Under the pieces are notes generated by a model, which was given only the letters and a program-made list of their open reading frames with translations, did no database searches and was not told the DNA's origin. A DNA stretch of 64,000 nucleotides from Streptomyces sp. NBC_00459 (GTDB lineage: Bacteria > Actinomycetota > Actinomycetes > Streptomycetales > Streptomycetaceae). Below, piece by piece: positions 49,480 through 58,922 of the stretch. The stretch lies in assembly GCF_036013955.1 (NCBI RefSeq), contig NZ_CP107903.1, positions 9,610,001-9,674,000 of the forward strand, read 5' to 3'. The translations under genes and the position numbers were made by a program. How positions within the stretch are numbered: position 1 is the first letter of the stretch; every line of letters starts with the position of its first letter.

Positions 49480-49899
49480 CGTGCGAGGGCTGTCGAAACG
49501 CCTCAAGGGAAACCGTCACGAGCATCGTCGTGATGACGGGCGCGACAGCAGGAAGCGGTAGGCACGCGGCCTGCCGACTTGTCGGTCGACCCGAGGTTCC
49601 CGAACACCGACCGGCGCGGTGCCGGTGACCACCGGGCGGCCTCCGTCGTCGACAACCATCCTGCCCACAGCCTGTTGGCACGGCTTCTCCTGCTCGCCAC
49701 GGGAGATCGCGGACGGCTGCTCGATCGCCAGGAGCGCCGCACACGACCGGCCATGCGCCGATGCCGCCCATGACGCTGGATCCGAGGGCCCTCGCGCATC
49801 CCTCGTTGCGGGCCGTGGCGCACATTGTGCGTTCGACGACCCAGCGGCAACGTCAGGTCGGTGCCGTGCGGTTGTCCTCCTTCGGCGATCGCGGATCGG
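49480..49899. other. Gene-free stretch
   Basis: No intact gene. Several frames are open because of high GC, none with ribosome-binding site and recognisable pattern. Confidence 0.3.
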
Positions 49900-50145
49900 G
49901 CGTCGGCGTACAACCACCTCAGGATCCTCGCGCTGACGCATGGCAGTCCGGGCCGCCGGGGCGACGAGGTTGTCGATCTCGCCGACCGGGGCAGCGTGGC
50001 GAAGAAGAGGGCCGGTACCTTCTCGCTCGGCACGGGCCAACGGCTGGGCATTGCCGCAGCGCTGCTGGGTGATCCGCAGACGATTGCGCTGGACGAGCCG
50101 GTCAACGTCGACGCTGTCACGCGCCGCGTCTTCCTCGGCAAAGAA
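49900..50145 (+). pseudogene. ABC transporter ATPase fragment
   Basis: NHLRILALTHGSPGRRGDEV, GSVAKKRAGTFSLGTGQRLG and IAAALLGDPQTIALDEPVNV match the signature and Walker B half of a drug-export ABC ATPase (family FSLGMGQRLGIAAALLGDPQTLILDEPVNGLD). One residue in the D-loop region is lost and the sequence degenerates after VTRRVFLGK. Walker A is absent. Confidence 0.75.
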
Positions 50146-50263
50146 TCTCCCGGAACTCCTCACCGGGGCCGGTGGTTACGGCACTCCTTCCTCCTGAGCA
50201 GGGCGCGGCCTGCCGGGTGTCTACACTCACGTGAGATCTGGTGAACTCATGGGAGGAGTCGGG

Positions 50264-50848
50264 ATGCCGCGCAACCGCCAGCAGATCCCCCGGGAGGAGC
50301 GCACGGGTGATCTGCTAGCCGCGGCCACCGAGCTCTTTCTGGCGAAGGGTTATGACAAGACGACGATGGCGGACATCAGTTCCGCCGCCGGTGTGGCCCG
50401 AGGCAACGTCTACTGGTACTTCGACTCCAAGGACCACATCTTCGCCGCCGTCATCAACCGCATGCTCAGTCGCGAGATCCGCATCCTGAACGAGGAGCAG
50501 GCCGGTTCCGACCCATTGAGCCGCCTGGTGCGCGGGCTGTCCGACATGCGCTACTCCCGGCCGCTGCACCAGGCCATGCACGACCGGCTTCCCCATTCGG
50601 AGGCAGTTCGCGAGGCCCACAGCACCTTCATGAACTGGATCGTCGGACTGGTCGACGAGTTCATGGCCGAGCGCGGCCTCGACGACGCCCCTGGTATCGA
50701 TGCCGGGCTCGTCCGCGATGTCGCGGTCGCCGTCTTCGAAGGGGCGCACGTGCCCAATGACTGGAACAGACCGGCCCACGAGATGATCCGGTTTCTGTTG
50801 GAGTCCGTCGTGGCCAGGAATTCAGCGGCCAAGGGGCGGAAGCGCTGA
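50264..50848 (+). CDS. TetR-family transcriptional regulator
   Basis: 194 residues from ATG 50264 with GGGAGGAG at ideal spacing; an in-frame ATG at 50249 is too close to it. The HTH is LLAAATELFLAKGYDKTTMA, DISSAAGVARGNVYWYFDSK; the ligand domain is helical. It ends 10 bases from the convergent FAD monooxygenase gene, which could be its target. The sensed ligand is unknown. Confidence 0.92.
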   Translation: MPRNRQQIPREERTGDLLAAATELFLAKGYDKTTMADISSAAGVARGNVYWYFDSKDHIFAAVINRMLSREIRILNEEQAGSDPLSRLVRGLSDMRYSRPLHQAMHDRLPHSEAVREAHSTFMNWIVGLVDEFMAERGLDDAPGIDAGLVRDVAVAVFEGAHVPNDWNRPAHEMIRFLLESVVARNSAAKGRKR

Positions 50849-50858
50849 ACGCGGTACC

Positions 50859-52559
50859 TCAGACGAGGTGAGGCCCGACTCCCGCTGATACCGTCCGCGT
50901 CGCTCCGGCCGCTTTCCCGTCCGAAGGCGGGACCGTCGCACCGCGCAGTCTGTCGAGCACGGCGACGGGATCCGCGGGAGCCTGCCGGCCTCGCCAGCCG
51001 ACGTGACCGTCCGGGCGTACGAGCACCAGCGGCCGCTCGTACAGTTCCGCGGCGGCAGGGTCGGCGAGGCGCAGCACCGTCAACGGCACACCACACCCGC
51101 GCGCGGCCTCCACCAGAGGCATGGGGTCCGGGGAACCCGAGACCACGAGCGTGAACCCGTGCCCGAAGTGGTCGAGCACCGAGCTGCCGTCGGGCAGCCA
51201 GGCGTGCGGTGCGCGGCAGCCGGGCCACGTCGACGGTACGTACTCGTCCGGCTCGTCGGGCGGTTCCGGACTGCCGTCGGGTACGCAGACCGGGGAGCCG
51301 CTGTACCGGTAGCCGAGCTGGACGCCCGTGCAGCGGAACTCCTTGGCCCGAGACCCGCGGATCTTTTCGCCCATCTCACGTCGGGCCCGTTCGCCTTCCT
51401 CGTCCGTGTGGTCGAGCACTGGGTCGGGGACGAGCCGCGCGTCGGCCCTCCAGTTGCTGGAGGCTTCCGTGACGTTGCGGACGGCGATCGGCCGCCGCTC
51501 CTGTTCGTAGCTGTCCAGGAGCGCCGGGTCTCCCCATCCCTGGAGGGTCGCGGCGAGCTTCCAGCCGAGGTCCACGGCGTCACCGATCCCGGTGTTGGCG
51601 CCGAATCCCCCCTTCGGCCACAGCAGATGCGCCGCGTCGCCCGCTAGGAACACCCGGCCCTCACGGTAGGTGCGGGCCACGACGCAGTGGCCGCTCCAGG
51701 GCTGCGCCGCGAGGATCTCCACGTCGATCGGCGCACCGACGGCCTCGCGTATCCAGGTGACCGCGTCAGCGGGGTCGGGCTCTTCGTCCAGGTAGACCGA
51801 GAGCCGCCATTCGTCCACGCCGTTGACGACCGTGATGTACGGCCTGCGCGCCGACGACAGTGTGTGGATCTGTACCGCGGGGCCGCCCAGTCGCTCCCGC
51901 ACAAGGTCCAGCAGCTGCGGCGCACGGAAGTGCACAGCGAAGTTGTGACCCTGGGCGAACATGCCCTCGAACGGGATATCGAGCGCCCGACGTATGCCGC
52001 TGCGGCCTCCGTCGCAGGCCACCAGGTACGTGCCGGTCAGTGTCTCGGTGGCACCGCTCGCCAGGTCGCGCACCACGGCCAGGACACCCTCGGAGTCCTG
52101 CTCCATCGTCTCCAGGCGGGTGCCGTACAGGATCTCGACCCCTGGCAGTGCGCTGGCCGTGCGTGCGAGCAACGGTACGAAGGCGAACTTGGACAGGAAC
52201 ACGGGACCCTCCGGCGTCAGCGGGGCGTACACGCCCGAAGACCGGTTGGTGACCCCGTAGTCGAAGTCGGTGAGGACATGCCCCGTGGCGGAGGTCGCGA
52301 ACACCGTGCGGTGCGGGTAGTCCGGGGGCGGTGCCGACTCCGTGCGTGCCTCTTCCGCACAGCCCCAGCGCCGCAGGTGTTCCATGGTGCGCGAAAAGAT
52401 GGCCTCGCCTGCGGGAAAGGGCACGCGGCCGTCGCCCTGATCGATCACGGTGACCGGTACACCGCGCCACCCCAACTCGGTCGCGAGGGCGAGGCCCACG
52501 GGCCCCGCTCCCACGACCAGGACGCGCCGAGATCCGGTTTTCTCGTGCCGGTCGTACAT
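50859..52559 (-). CDS. FAD-dependent aromatic monooxygenase (PHBH/RdmE-like)
   Basis: 566 residues from ATG 52559 with AGGAAGG upstream; in-frame starts further out are less well placed. FAD motifs: VLVVGAGPVGLALATELGWR (dinucleotide fold), LVACDGGRSGIRRALDIPFE (DG motif), RVFLAGDAAHLLWPKGGFGA and NTGIGDAVDLGWKLAATLQG (GD motif). A C-terminal thioredoxin-like domain (SSVLDHFGHGFTLVV, LVLVRPDGHVGWRG) completes the PHBH-type hydroxylases of phenolic or polyketide substrates. It is divergent to the aromatic-type genes at 53-56 kb. Confidence 0.92.
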   Translation of the reverse strand: MYDRHEKTGSRRVLVVGAGPVGLALATELGWRGVPVTVIDQGDGRVPFPAGEAIFSRTMEHLRRWGCAEEARTESAPPPDYPHRTVFATSATGHVLTDFDYGVTNRSSGVYAPLTPEGPVFLSKFAFVPLLARTASALPGVEILYGTRLETMEQDSEGVLAVVRDLASGATETLTGTYLVACDGGRSGIRRALDIPFEGMFAQGHNFAVHFRAPQLLDLVRERLGGPAVQIHTLSSARRPYITVVNGVDEWRLSVYLDEEPDPADAVTWIREAVGAPIDVEILAAQPWSGHCVVARTYREGRVFLAGDAAHLLWPKGGFGANTGIGDAVDLGWKLAATLQGWGDPALLDSYEQERRPIAVRNVTEASSNWRADARLVPDPVLDHTDEEGERARREMGEKIRGSRAKEFRCTGVQLGYRYSGSPVCVPDGSPEPPDEPDEYVPSTWPGCRAPHAWLPDGSSVLDHFGHGFTLVVSGSPDPMPLVEAARGCGVPLTVLRLADPAAAELYERPLVLVRPDGHVGWRGRQAPADPVAVLDRLRGATVPPSDGKAAGATRTVSAGVGPHLV

Positions 52560-53088
52560 AGAAGATCTGCCTTCCTGAGCAAGGGTCGGACCTCTCATGG
52601 TCTCATCTCTTGAACCGGGGTCAGAGTCGCACGTACATGTCGATGTATGGAAGACCTGCAAAAACACAAGCCTTTTGGTCGATCGTATGCGGTGCTACGC
52701 TCATCTCGCGTTCAAGAGACAGGGAACGTCATGGTGACTCCTGTTGATCAGGAAGATGCCGGGAGCCGCTGCCGGGATCGACGAGTTCGCAGACGCTGCC
52801 GAGTTCGAGGCCTCAATGAGGTGACCGGCGCTCAGGACGGCGGGCCCCACGCCAAATCCGTCGAGCTGCGGGCGCTGATCCTGCCGCACGTGCGGCAGCC
52901 CGATGGGGCCCACGCCCTGGACCATCTCCTCAGCACCACCCACCAGTTCAGCCATACCGGGGGCAGGCGGCGCATCACGCGGCGCGCCTGAAGGCCGCTG
53001 CACCCCACCGTTTGACGGGCAAGGAGGCCCTCACTATTCCAGCGCTGGTCTCCTGTCCGTCCCGGCAGACGACCCTTGACCCGGCGAC
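52560..53088. other. Promoter region and unassigned coding-like stretch
   Basis: The part next to 52559 is relatively A/T-rich (AAAACACAAGCCTTTTGG) and holds a likely divergent promoter. On the plus strand 52731-52991 is open from ATG (MVTPVDQEDAGS) to a TGA, containing VELRALILPHVRQPDGAHAL; it may be a gene fragment. No family recognised. Confidence 0.35.
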
Positions 53089-53208
53089 GTGATCAGCACC
53101 GGGACCCCGGCCGGCGTCGGCCACAGGCAGGGACTCTTCCTGCGGTCGGGCACCGAGGTGCGCATCGAGATCGAAGGCATCGGCACCCTTGTCGACACCT
53201 GCGCCTGA
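53089..53208 (+). pseudogene. Fumarylacetoacetate hydrolase family C-terminus
   Basis: VISTGTPAGVGHRQGLFLRS followed by EVRIEIEGIGTLVDT and a stop at 53208 is the unmistakable last strand-turn region of FAH-family hydrolases (GDVISTGTPAGVG...GxxVxxEIxGIGxLxN). The rest of the gene is not present upstream. It is a remnant of an aromatic-ring-cleavage gene in what remains an aromatic gene neighbourhood. Confidence 0.75.
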
Positions 53209-53294
53209 TCGACAGGGCGCGCCGGGGGCCGTTCCAGCCGGAGGAACGGCCCCCTCACCACACGATTCCGGCAGCCTACGGAGGACATGACGAC

Positions 53295-54038
53295 ATGAGT
53301 AAAGAAACCAAGAACAGCTTCGGCGGCGGCGACCCGTGGGGGTACATCCAGCCGTGGGACGAGGAGCGTTTCGGCCCGGAGGTCCACGACGTCGAGCAGC
53401 GGGTGAAGTGGGAAATGGCCATGGCCATCGCCGGTGGCCTGCCGTACATCTGGCAGGAGCTGGCCCGGCCGATCTCCGAGATCGTCTACGGTCTCCTCGA
53501 ACTCCGTGCCGGAGACCGGGTTCTGCTCATCGGTGAGGGCATCGCGCCCGCCGGGTGGGTCGAGGACATGCGGGCCCTGGTGGGACCGGAGGGCGTCATC
53601 GACACCGTGGAGATCATCAAGGACGGACGAAACGCCGTCCTGGGCAAGATTCCCGGCCGGAACGGCCAGGTCGGCTGCTGGCGCTGGTCGTACACGGACT
53701 CGGTGGACGACGAAGCATACGACTGTGTCGCTGTGTTGCAGGCGACACAGCACTGTGACGACTGGGCCGAGACGGCCGCGGACCTGCTGCGGGTGATGAA
53801 GCCCGGCCGGCGCATCGTGCTGGCCGAAGCGGTCTTGAAGGGAGCGACGTTCTACTCCCGTATCGACTCCGACGTCCACCTTCGGCAGTGGTTCGACAAA
53901 CTCTTCGGGCACGTCCCCGCGGACGACATCCCGTACTACTCCGGAGAGCAGATCCGCGAGGCGTTCGGGGACAAGGTCGACAGCCCTCAGCTGATGGAGT
54001 GGAAGGGCATCGAAATGTACTGGGGCCGAAAGAGGTGA
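53295..54038 (+). CDS. SAM-dependent methyltransferase-like protein
   Basis: 247 residues from ATG 53295 behind GGAGG. The Rossmann first strand reads RAGDRVLLIGEGIAPAGWVE, replacing the usual GxGxG by GEGIA, followed by VGPEGVIDTVEIIKDGRNAV, DEAYDCVAVLQATQHCDDWA and LLRVMKPGRRIVLAEAV, as in UbiE/COQ5-type methyltransferases. The unusual glycine loop and long N-terminal helix region set it apart. It is followed by the dioxygenase-like and dehydrogenase genes on the same strand. Confidence 0.75.
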   Translation: MSKETKNSFGGGDPWGYIQPWDEERFGPEVHDVEQRVKWEMAMAIAGGLPYIWQELARPISEIVYGLLELRAGDRVLLIGEGIAPAGWVEDMRALVGPEGVIDTVEIIKDGRNAVLGKIPGRNGQVGCWRWSYTDSVDDEAYDCVAVLQATQHCDDWAETAADLLRVMKPGRRIVLAEAVLKGATFYSRIDSDVHLRQWFDKLFGHVPADDIPYYSGEQIREAFGDKVDSPQLMEWKGIEMYWGRKR

Positions 54039-54130
54039 GCACTGCCGTGCGCTTCGGGCAACAGGCCGCGGCGCACGTTCCCCCTCACCCGGGTCGATCC
54101 ACTCATTCACCCAAGGACAAGGAGGTCCCC

Positions 54131-55120
54131 GTGAGTGTTGTTGAAGACGTCATGGTCCTGGGCTCCGACCATCCGTTGCGCAGTGTCGTCCGCGACGAGC
54201 ACCTGCTTCTCTCGCCGCCGCATCCCCCGAAGGTGCCCGTCAAGCTGTGGGCGGAGCACCCGCCGCTGACCGTGGTGCACTACCCGCAGCAGTACGAGCC
54301 AGAGGCATTCGCCCGGCCGCGCGATGTCTACGAGAACGACGAGATCCGTGTCGAGTGGCAGAAACTCGACGGTCGGCAGCCCTTCTACCACCGCAACTGC
54401 GACGTCGACGAGATCTCCTACCAGATCGGCGGCGAGCGGACGCTGATGTCCGAGCTCGGTGTGATCGAGTTCGGGCCAGGTGAGTTCTCCCGTATCCCGC
54501 GCGGCGTTGCCCACGACAACTACGGCCGTGAGGACAGCCACCTGCTCTTCTACATTCCCGCGCCGGTGACCGAGCTGGCGTCGGCTCAGCGGGAGTCCGG
54601 GGCCGTGTTCCCGCCCTTTCCCGGCTGGCAGCCTGGCGAGGCAAACGAGGCGATCACTCAGTGCATGGCCGCGGCCGGCCACGACGTCACCGTCTTCGGG
54701 GTCGACGAACAGTTCCTGCTCGAGCAGGTGCACCACGAGGACCGGCGGATGGCGGTGCTGCGGGCCGATCCCGGTCAGGACGTCAGCTGGCTGTACACGA
54801 CCGATCGCATCCGCCTCGGCATGGTCACCACCACCCCTGGCGGACAGCGCCGCTACCGGCGCACTCTCGACGCCGACGAGATCCAGTACCAGGCCCATGG
54901 CCACCGCACGCTGATCACCCAGCGGGGCGTCGTCGACCTCGAGCCGGGCGACTTCGTGCGCATCCCGCTCGGCATCTCCCACGCCAGCGTGGTGAGCGAG
55001 CCCGGTGACTACGTCAGTCTCCTCTCGCACCAGGAACTGCACCAGGTCGCCGAGACCGCGCGGACGGCGAACGCCTACACCCCCGAACAACTTCCGAGCC
55101 TCACCGTGGAGGTCCACTGA
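54131..55120 (+). CDS. Double-cupin protein, homogentisate dioxygenase-like
   Basis: 329 residues from GTG 54131 with AAGGAGG at 54119. Two tandem cupin cores: YHRNCDVDEISYQIGGERTL, GPGEFSRIPRGVAHDNYG in the first; YRRTLDADEIQYQAHGHRTL and LEPGDFVRIPLGISHASVV in the second. The first retains the HxNxDxDE plus His metal pattern; the second lacks the first His. The arrangement resembles homogentisate 1,2-dioxygenase and related extradiol enzymes. Its stop overlaps the start of the dehydrogenase gene (TGATG), so the two are translated together. Confidence 0.8.
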   Translation: MSVVEDVMVLGSDHPLRSVVRDEHLLLSPPHPPKVPVKLWAEHPPLTVVHYPQQYEPEAFARPRDVYENDEIRVEWQKLDGRQPFYHRNCDVDEISYQIGGERTLMSELGVIEFGPGEFSRIPRGVAHDNYGREDSHLLFYIPAPVTELASAQRESGAVFPPFPGWQPGEANEAITQCMAAAGHDVTVFGVDEQFLLEQVHHEDRRMAVLRADPGQDVSWLYTTDRIRLGMVTTTPGGQRRYRRTLDADEIQYQAHGHRTLITQRGVVDLEPGDFVRIPLGISHASVVSEPGDYVSLLSHQELHQVAETARTANAYTPEQLPSLTVEVH

Positions 55121-56223
55121 TGGCCACGATGCTTGCCCTGCGCGCGCACCAGGGTGCCGAAGCACTCGCCCTGGACGAGATACCCGTCCCCGAGCCAGGT
55201 CCGCTCGACGTGGTCGTGAAGGTCGCCTCCGCCGGCCTGGCGCCGGGCATCATGCGCCTGCTCCATATGGGGGCGCTCAAGCATCTGCCCACCACCCTCG
55301 GCCACGAGGCCGCCGGCGTCGTCTCCGCCATCGGCCGCGATGTCACGGGCCGCGCGGTCGGCGACCGAGTACGGGTGCACCCCCTGCTGAACTGCCGTGA
55401 GTGCGACTACTGCCGTACCGACCGGGACATGATGTGCGATCAGCAGGCCATGCTCGGCCACGCCGCCTTCGGCGATGCCCGGATGCCCATGTACGAGCAG
55501 TACCACGATGGTGGACTAGCGGAGTACGTCCGCGTCCCGCACTGGCTGATCGATTTTCTGCCGGACACCGTCAGCTTCGACGTCGCGGCCAAGGTCCAGG
55601 ATCTCGCCAACGCCGTACGTGCGCTCAAGTGCGCCGACCTTCCGGAACGGGCCACTCTCGTGGTCACCGCCGCGACCGGCACCATGGGAACCGCGACGGT
55701 CAAACTCGCGGAGCACTTCGGAGTCGCCCGTCTGATCCTCGTCGGCCGCGACGCCGAGCGTCTCCACCGCGTCGCCGGGCTTGCCGGCGGCATACCGGCC
55801 GGAGTCGTCGCACTCGACGAACTCCCCGAGAACTGGTCGACCGACGGCACTCTCACCCGCCGACTGCGCCGGCTGGCACCCGAGGGAGCTGATGCCGTCA
55901 TCGACTTCATCCCGGAGGGTCCCGCCCTCGGCCAGACCATGGCCGGCATGGCGACCGGCGGGACACTCGTGCACATGGGCGGCAACTCCACCCCGCTGCC
56001 CCTGCCCCCCATCGCCCTGATGATGCATTGCTGGCGCTTCGTCACCACGCGCGCGTGCACCCGCCAGGACACGACGGATGTCCTGCGTCTGCTCGGGACG
56101 GGCACCCTCACCGTTGACGAGCTCATCACCCATCGGTTCCCGCTCACCGAAGCGATCAAGGCCATGGACGCCATACAGCAACGTGCCGACGACCCCATGT
56201 GGATGACCGTGATCAACCCCTGA
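55120..56223 (+). CDS. Zinc-type alcohol dehydrogenase (MDR)
   Basis: 367 residues from ATG 55120. GHEAAGVVSAIGRDV is the zinc His-Glu region. NCRECDYCRTDRDMMC has the four cysteines of the structural zinc. The cofactor fold is LVVTAATGTMGTATVKLAEH. The usual catalytic Cys in the first block is replaced (ASAGLAPGIMRLLHM), so the catalytic zinc site may be altered. Translationally coupled to the double-cupin gene; together with the methyltransferase-like protein they form a three-gene operon for an aromatic or polyketide compound. Confidence 0.85.
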   Translation: MATMLALRAHQGAEALALDEIPVPEPGPLDVVVKVASAGLAPGIMRLLHMGALKHLPTTLGHEAAGVVSAIGRDVTGRAVGDRVRVHPLLNCRECDYCRTDRDMMCDQQAMLGHAAFGDARMPMYEQYHDGGLAEYVRVPHWLIDFLPDTVSFDVAAKVQDLANAVRALKCADLPERATLVVTAATGTMGTATVKLAEHFGVARLILVGRDAERLHRVAGLAGGIPAGVVALDELPENWSTDGTLTRRLRRLAPEGADAVIDFIPEGPALGQTMAGMATGGTLVHMGGNSTPLPLPPIALMMHCWRFVTTRACTRQDTTDVLRLLGTGTLTVDELITHRFPLTEAIKAMDAIQQRADDPMWMTVINP

Positions 56224-56243
56224 CCCGGCACGCGAGCGGGTCA
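56221..56243 (+). terminator. Hairpin overlapping the stop of the dehydrogenase gene
   Basis: TGACCCG, nine bases, CGGGTCA. The first arm includes the stop codon. A likely terminator between convergent genes; the rest of 56244-56372 holds nothing. Confidence 0.5.
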
Positions 56244-56372
56244 CGCCTGCGCGGAGTCACCGCTGGAGGCCTCGCTGCGGGTTCCAGTCCGGGTCCGGGG
56301 CCGGCTCGGAGTCCTGCAGCTTCGGCGTCGACACCGGCTGTTGCCGCTGAAGCGCACTCCTGCCGGCTCTGG

Positions 56373-57002
56373 TCAAGGCCTCGGGGAGCTGACGGGCCGT
56401 AGGCCGTGGAGGACGGTGTCGACGATCTGTTCGGGCAGCCCGTCCGGGAGATCGGGGTCGCGGTGCGTGAACGAGCGGATGAGCAGGGGGCCGACGAACA
56501 TGTCGATGACCGTTTCCAGGTCGACGTCCGTACGGAGCTCCCCGGTCAGCTGGCCCCGGCGCAGAACCTGCAGTCCGAGGTCCCGCCGGGGAATGATCAC
56601 ACTGGAGTGATAGGCGGCCCAGATCTTCGGGCTGCTTCTCATCTGGGCGTGCGCGTTGAGCAGGATCGCCGACGAGCGGCTGAGCAGACCGCGTTGGCGC
56701 AGCGACTCCAGCAGAACGACCAGGTCGTCCCGCATCGACGTACCGGGGAGTGTGCGCTCGGCCGGCTCGGCGGCGCGCATGACGTCGACGAAGAGGTCCT
56801 CCTTGCCGCTCCAGCGGCGGTATATGGCCGCCTTGCTGACGCCGGCAGAGCGAGCGATGCGGTCGACGGAGACATCGGCCAGCGCAACACCGTTCTCCAG
56901 GAGCCTCATCACCCCGTCCAGAATGGCCTGTTGCACGGCCTCGCTGCGGGGGCGGCCCCGAGTGGGTTCGTACGCCGACGGACGGGTCTTGGCACGGCTC
57001 AT
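56373..57002 (-). CDS. TetR-family transcriptional regulator
   Basis: 209 residues from ATG 57002 with GAAAGGACG upstream; the earlier frame has no start signal. HTH: RGRPRSEAVQQAILDGVMRL, VSVDRIARSAGVSKAAIYRR WSGKEDLFVDV. The ligand domain is of the TetR_C_11-like helical type, ending LPEQIVDTVLHGLRP. It is the last gene of a minus-strand series beginning with the YhgE-like permease; could also govern the convergent aromatic operon. Confidence 0.9.
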   Translation of the reverse strand: MSRAKTRPSAYEPTRGRPRSEAVQQAILDGVMRLLENGVALADVSVDRIARSAGVSKAAIYRRWSGKEDLFVDVMRAAEPAERTLPGTSMRDDLVVLLESLRQRGLLSRSSAILLNAHAQMRSSPKIWAAYHSSVIIPRRDLGLQVLRRGQLTGELRTDVDLETVIDMFVGPLLIRSFTHRDPDLPDGLPEQIVDTVLHGLRPVSSPRP

Positions 57003-57184
57003 GGCGTTTCGTCCTTTCACGCGCGATGCGCCGACGGCCATCCCTCGGTCCAGGTCTGTGCCGTGTTCAGGGCGGCGGTGGGTGTTGGCACACCATTGCG
57101 CGACCGAGAGGTCGTGGTCGAGCCGCCCGGGAACCGCTGCTGCGAATCTCCGTCCGCAGGGCATCCGCCGATAGCCAGGGCCGG

Positions 57185-57643
57185 TTAGTCCGACGATCGA
57201 CCGGCGAGGGCGTCGGGATTCAGTTCCTCGACCAAACGGTAGAGCAGACGGTGAATGGTGTCCTTGTCGTCCGAAGAGAGCGGCGAGGTCGTCTCCCCTT
57301 CGACGCGGCGGGCGATCGACGCGGCACGAGCGGCAGTCGTGTGTCCTTCGGCGGTCGCGAACAGGCGCATGCTGCGGCGGCTGGTCGGATGCGGCTCACG
57401 TCGCAGCAGGCCTCGCTCGACGAGCCCGTTCACCGCTGCCCCCATGGACTGGGCCGTGATGCTGGAGCGGCGCGCGATCTCCGCGGCGGACACCCCTGGC
57501 GTCCACAGGACTTGCTGCAGAGCGTTGTGCTGCGCCAACGTGAGGTCCTCCGCGCGCAGCGCCCGCTCCAGCCGTCCGGCGATGAGCTGCGAGAACTGCC
57601 AGGCCAGATATCCGGTGGTGGTGGGGAACGCCGCGTCGGTCAC
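57185..57643 (-). CDS. MarR-family regulator
   Basis: 152 residues from a GTG at 57643. Winged helix: LTLAQHNALQQVLWTPGVSA, AEIARRSSITAQSMGAAVNG, LVERGLLRREPHPTSRRSMR. It is closely related to the MarR at 58923 (WTPGISAAEIARRTGFTPQSMGAAVNALVDRGLL); the two flank the permease at 57788. Likely arose by duplication around it. Confidence 0.9.
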   Translation of the reverse strand: MTDAAFPTTTGYLAWQFSQLIAGRLERALRAEDLTLAQHNALQQVLWTPGVSAAEIARRSSITAQSMGAAVNGLVERGLLRREPHPTSRRSMRLFATAEGHTTAARAASIARRVEGETTSPLSSDDKDTIHRLLYRLVEELNPDALAGRSSD

Positions 57644-57787
57644 GGCCGCAGTCTACGAGAGTGCGGCGTGCCGCTTGCGAGCGTGTCACCGGTCGGCGGA
57701 GCTGCGCCGTTGTGTCATGAACCGTGGGCCTGGGCCGCCTTCCGGCCTGGATGTGGCGTGCGCGAACGGCCCTTGACCGGGGGCGGG

Positions 57788-58840
57788 TCAGCCGACGGCT
57801 GCGCCGCGTGACCCGCGGACATCCCGCCAGAAGAGCGTCGCGGCGGCGACCAGGATCCACGTCACCAGGACGGCGATGCCGGCGGTGAGACCGTCGTTGT
57901 TGAAGTGGGACAAGCCCTGGACGGCTCGTACGCCGACTCCCACCGGGAGGATCTCCGAGAACGGGTGGAGCCAGTCCGGCAGGTAGGCGGTGGGCAGAGT
58001 GCCGCCGCTCGTGCTGTTGCCGAAGGTGAACAGCACCACGGCGGCCAGCGACATCCCGGCCCTGCCGAAGACGCGCATGAACGCCATGGTCGCGCTCGCG
58101 ACGGCTGCGGCCATCAGCGCGATGACCCCCGCTATGCCCAGGAAGGGTCCCGGCAGCGCCGAGAAGCCCAGGCTTCCGGCTATCACGGCCACCAGAATGC
58201 CGCCGAGGACGCTGAAGGAGGCCAGGCTGGCCAGCCTCCACCGGTATTCCAGTCGGGGAGCCATCTGGTAGGTCATCATGCCGAACAGGAACCCGGCCAG
58301 TACGACGCCGAACCCGGCGTAGAACACCGACATACCGCGGGTGTCGCCCGCCGAAGCCGGCACGACGTCCTGCACGCTCATCTGCTCGCCGTTCGCCTTG
58401 GCGACACCGGAGAAGGCGCCGGTGACCGTCGAGGTCACGGAGGGACCGTTGGCCCCGGCATAGAGCAATTCGGCGGAGCTTCCGGAGTCGGTGACGTAGG
58501 CGGCGTACACCTTTCGGTCCTGCAGTGCGTGGCGGGCCGCGGTCTCGTCGGGGTAGTGCTTCACGTCGAATCCACCGGGCAGTCCGATTTCCAGTCCTCC
58601 GGTGACCTGTTCGAGCTGTCGGGTCGTCCCGACGACGGCGACCGGAAGGTCGTGCGGCTGGGGGGCGTGAAAGGCGGCCAGGAACACGCTGACGAAGATC
58701 GAGCCGATGATCAGCACGATCCCGACCGGGAGCAGAACCCCCTTCAGCCCAGTGGCCCCTTGCGGCGCTGGAGCGGTGTCCAACGCATGGTGATGGGGCG
58801 CGTGGCGCGGTTCGACGGAAGTGGTGGGTGTTGTGGGCAT
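57788..58840 (-). CDS. YhgE/Pip-like (DUF3533-type) membrane protein
   Basis: 350 residues. One N-terminal membrane helix (VLLPVGIVLIIGSIFVSVFL), an extracytoplasmic domain of about 130 residues (HDLPVAVVGTTRQLEQVTGG to TSTVTGAFSGV), then five membrane helices to the C-terminus with FGNSTSGGTLPTAYLPDWLH before the last. This is the ABC-2-like/YhgE architecture of export or envelope-stress proteins, without its own ATPase. It starts divergently from MarR 58923 across A/T-rich palindromes and is followed by MarR 57185. Confidence 0.85.
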   Translation of the reverse strand: MPTTPTTSVEPRHAPHHHALDTAPAPQGATGLKGVLLPVGIVLIIGSIFVSVFLAAFHAPQPHDLPVAVVGTTRQLEQVTGGLEIGLPGGFDVKHYPDETAARHALQDRKVYAAYVTDSGSSAELLYAGANGPSVTSTVTGAFSGVAKANGEQMSVQDVVPASAGDTRGMSVFYAGFGVVLAGFLFGMMTYQMAPRLEYRWRLASLASFSVLGGILVAVIAGSLGFSALPGPFLGIAGVIALMAAAVASATMAFMRVFGRAGMSLAAVVLFTFGNSTSGGTLPTAYLPDWLHPFSEILPVGVGVRAVQGLSHFNNDGLTAGIAVLVTWILVAAATLFWRDVRGSRGAAVG

Positions 58841-58873
58841 GGGAGGGGGCTCTCATCCTGATTGGAAGCTACC

Positions 58874-58908
58874 TGATAGTTGTATCATAGAAATATAAGG
58901 TGTCTTAT
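58874..58908. promoter_or_regulatory. Paired A/T-rich palindromes, MarR-type operator
   Basis: TGATAGTTGTATCA (58874-58887) and ATAAGGTGTCTTAT (58895-58908) lie side by side in the 82-base gap between the divergent permease and MarR genes. They are 21 bases apart, two helical turns. In a GC-rich genome this A/T-rich island is striking. Confidence 0.75.
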
Positions 58909-58922
58909 CATTGGAGTCGCTC

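Noticed and set aside
47884..49506. Longer 540-codon version of the LuxR-type regulator
   Set aside because: The extension runs antisense across the aldo/keto reductase gene and the shared operator; the shorter start at 48555 is consistent with a divergent promoter.
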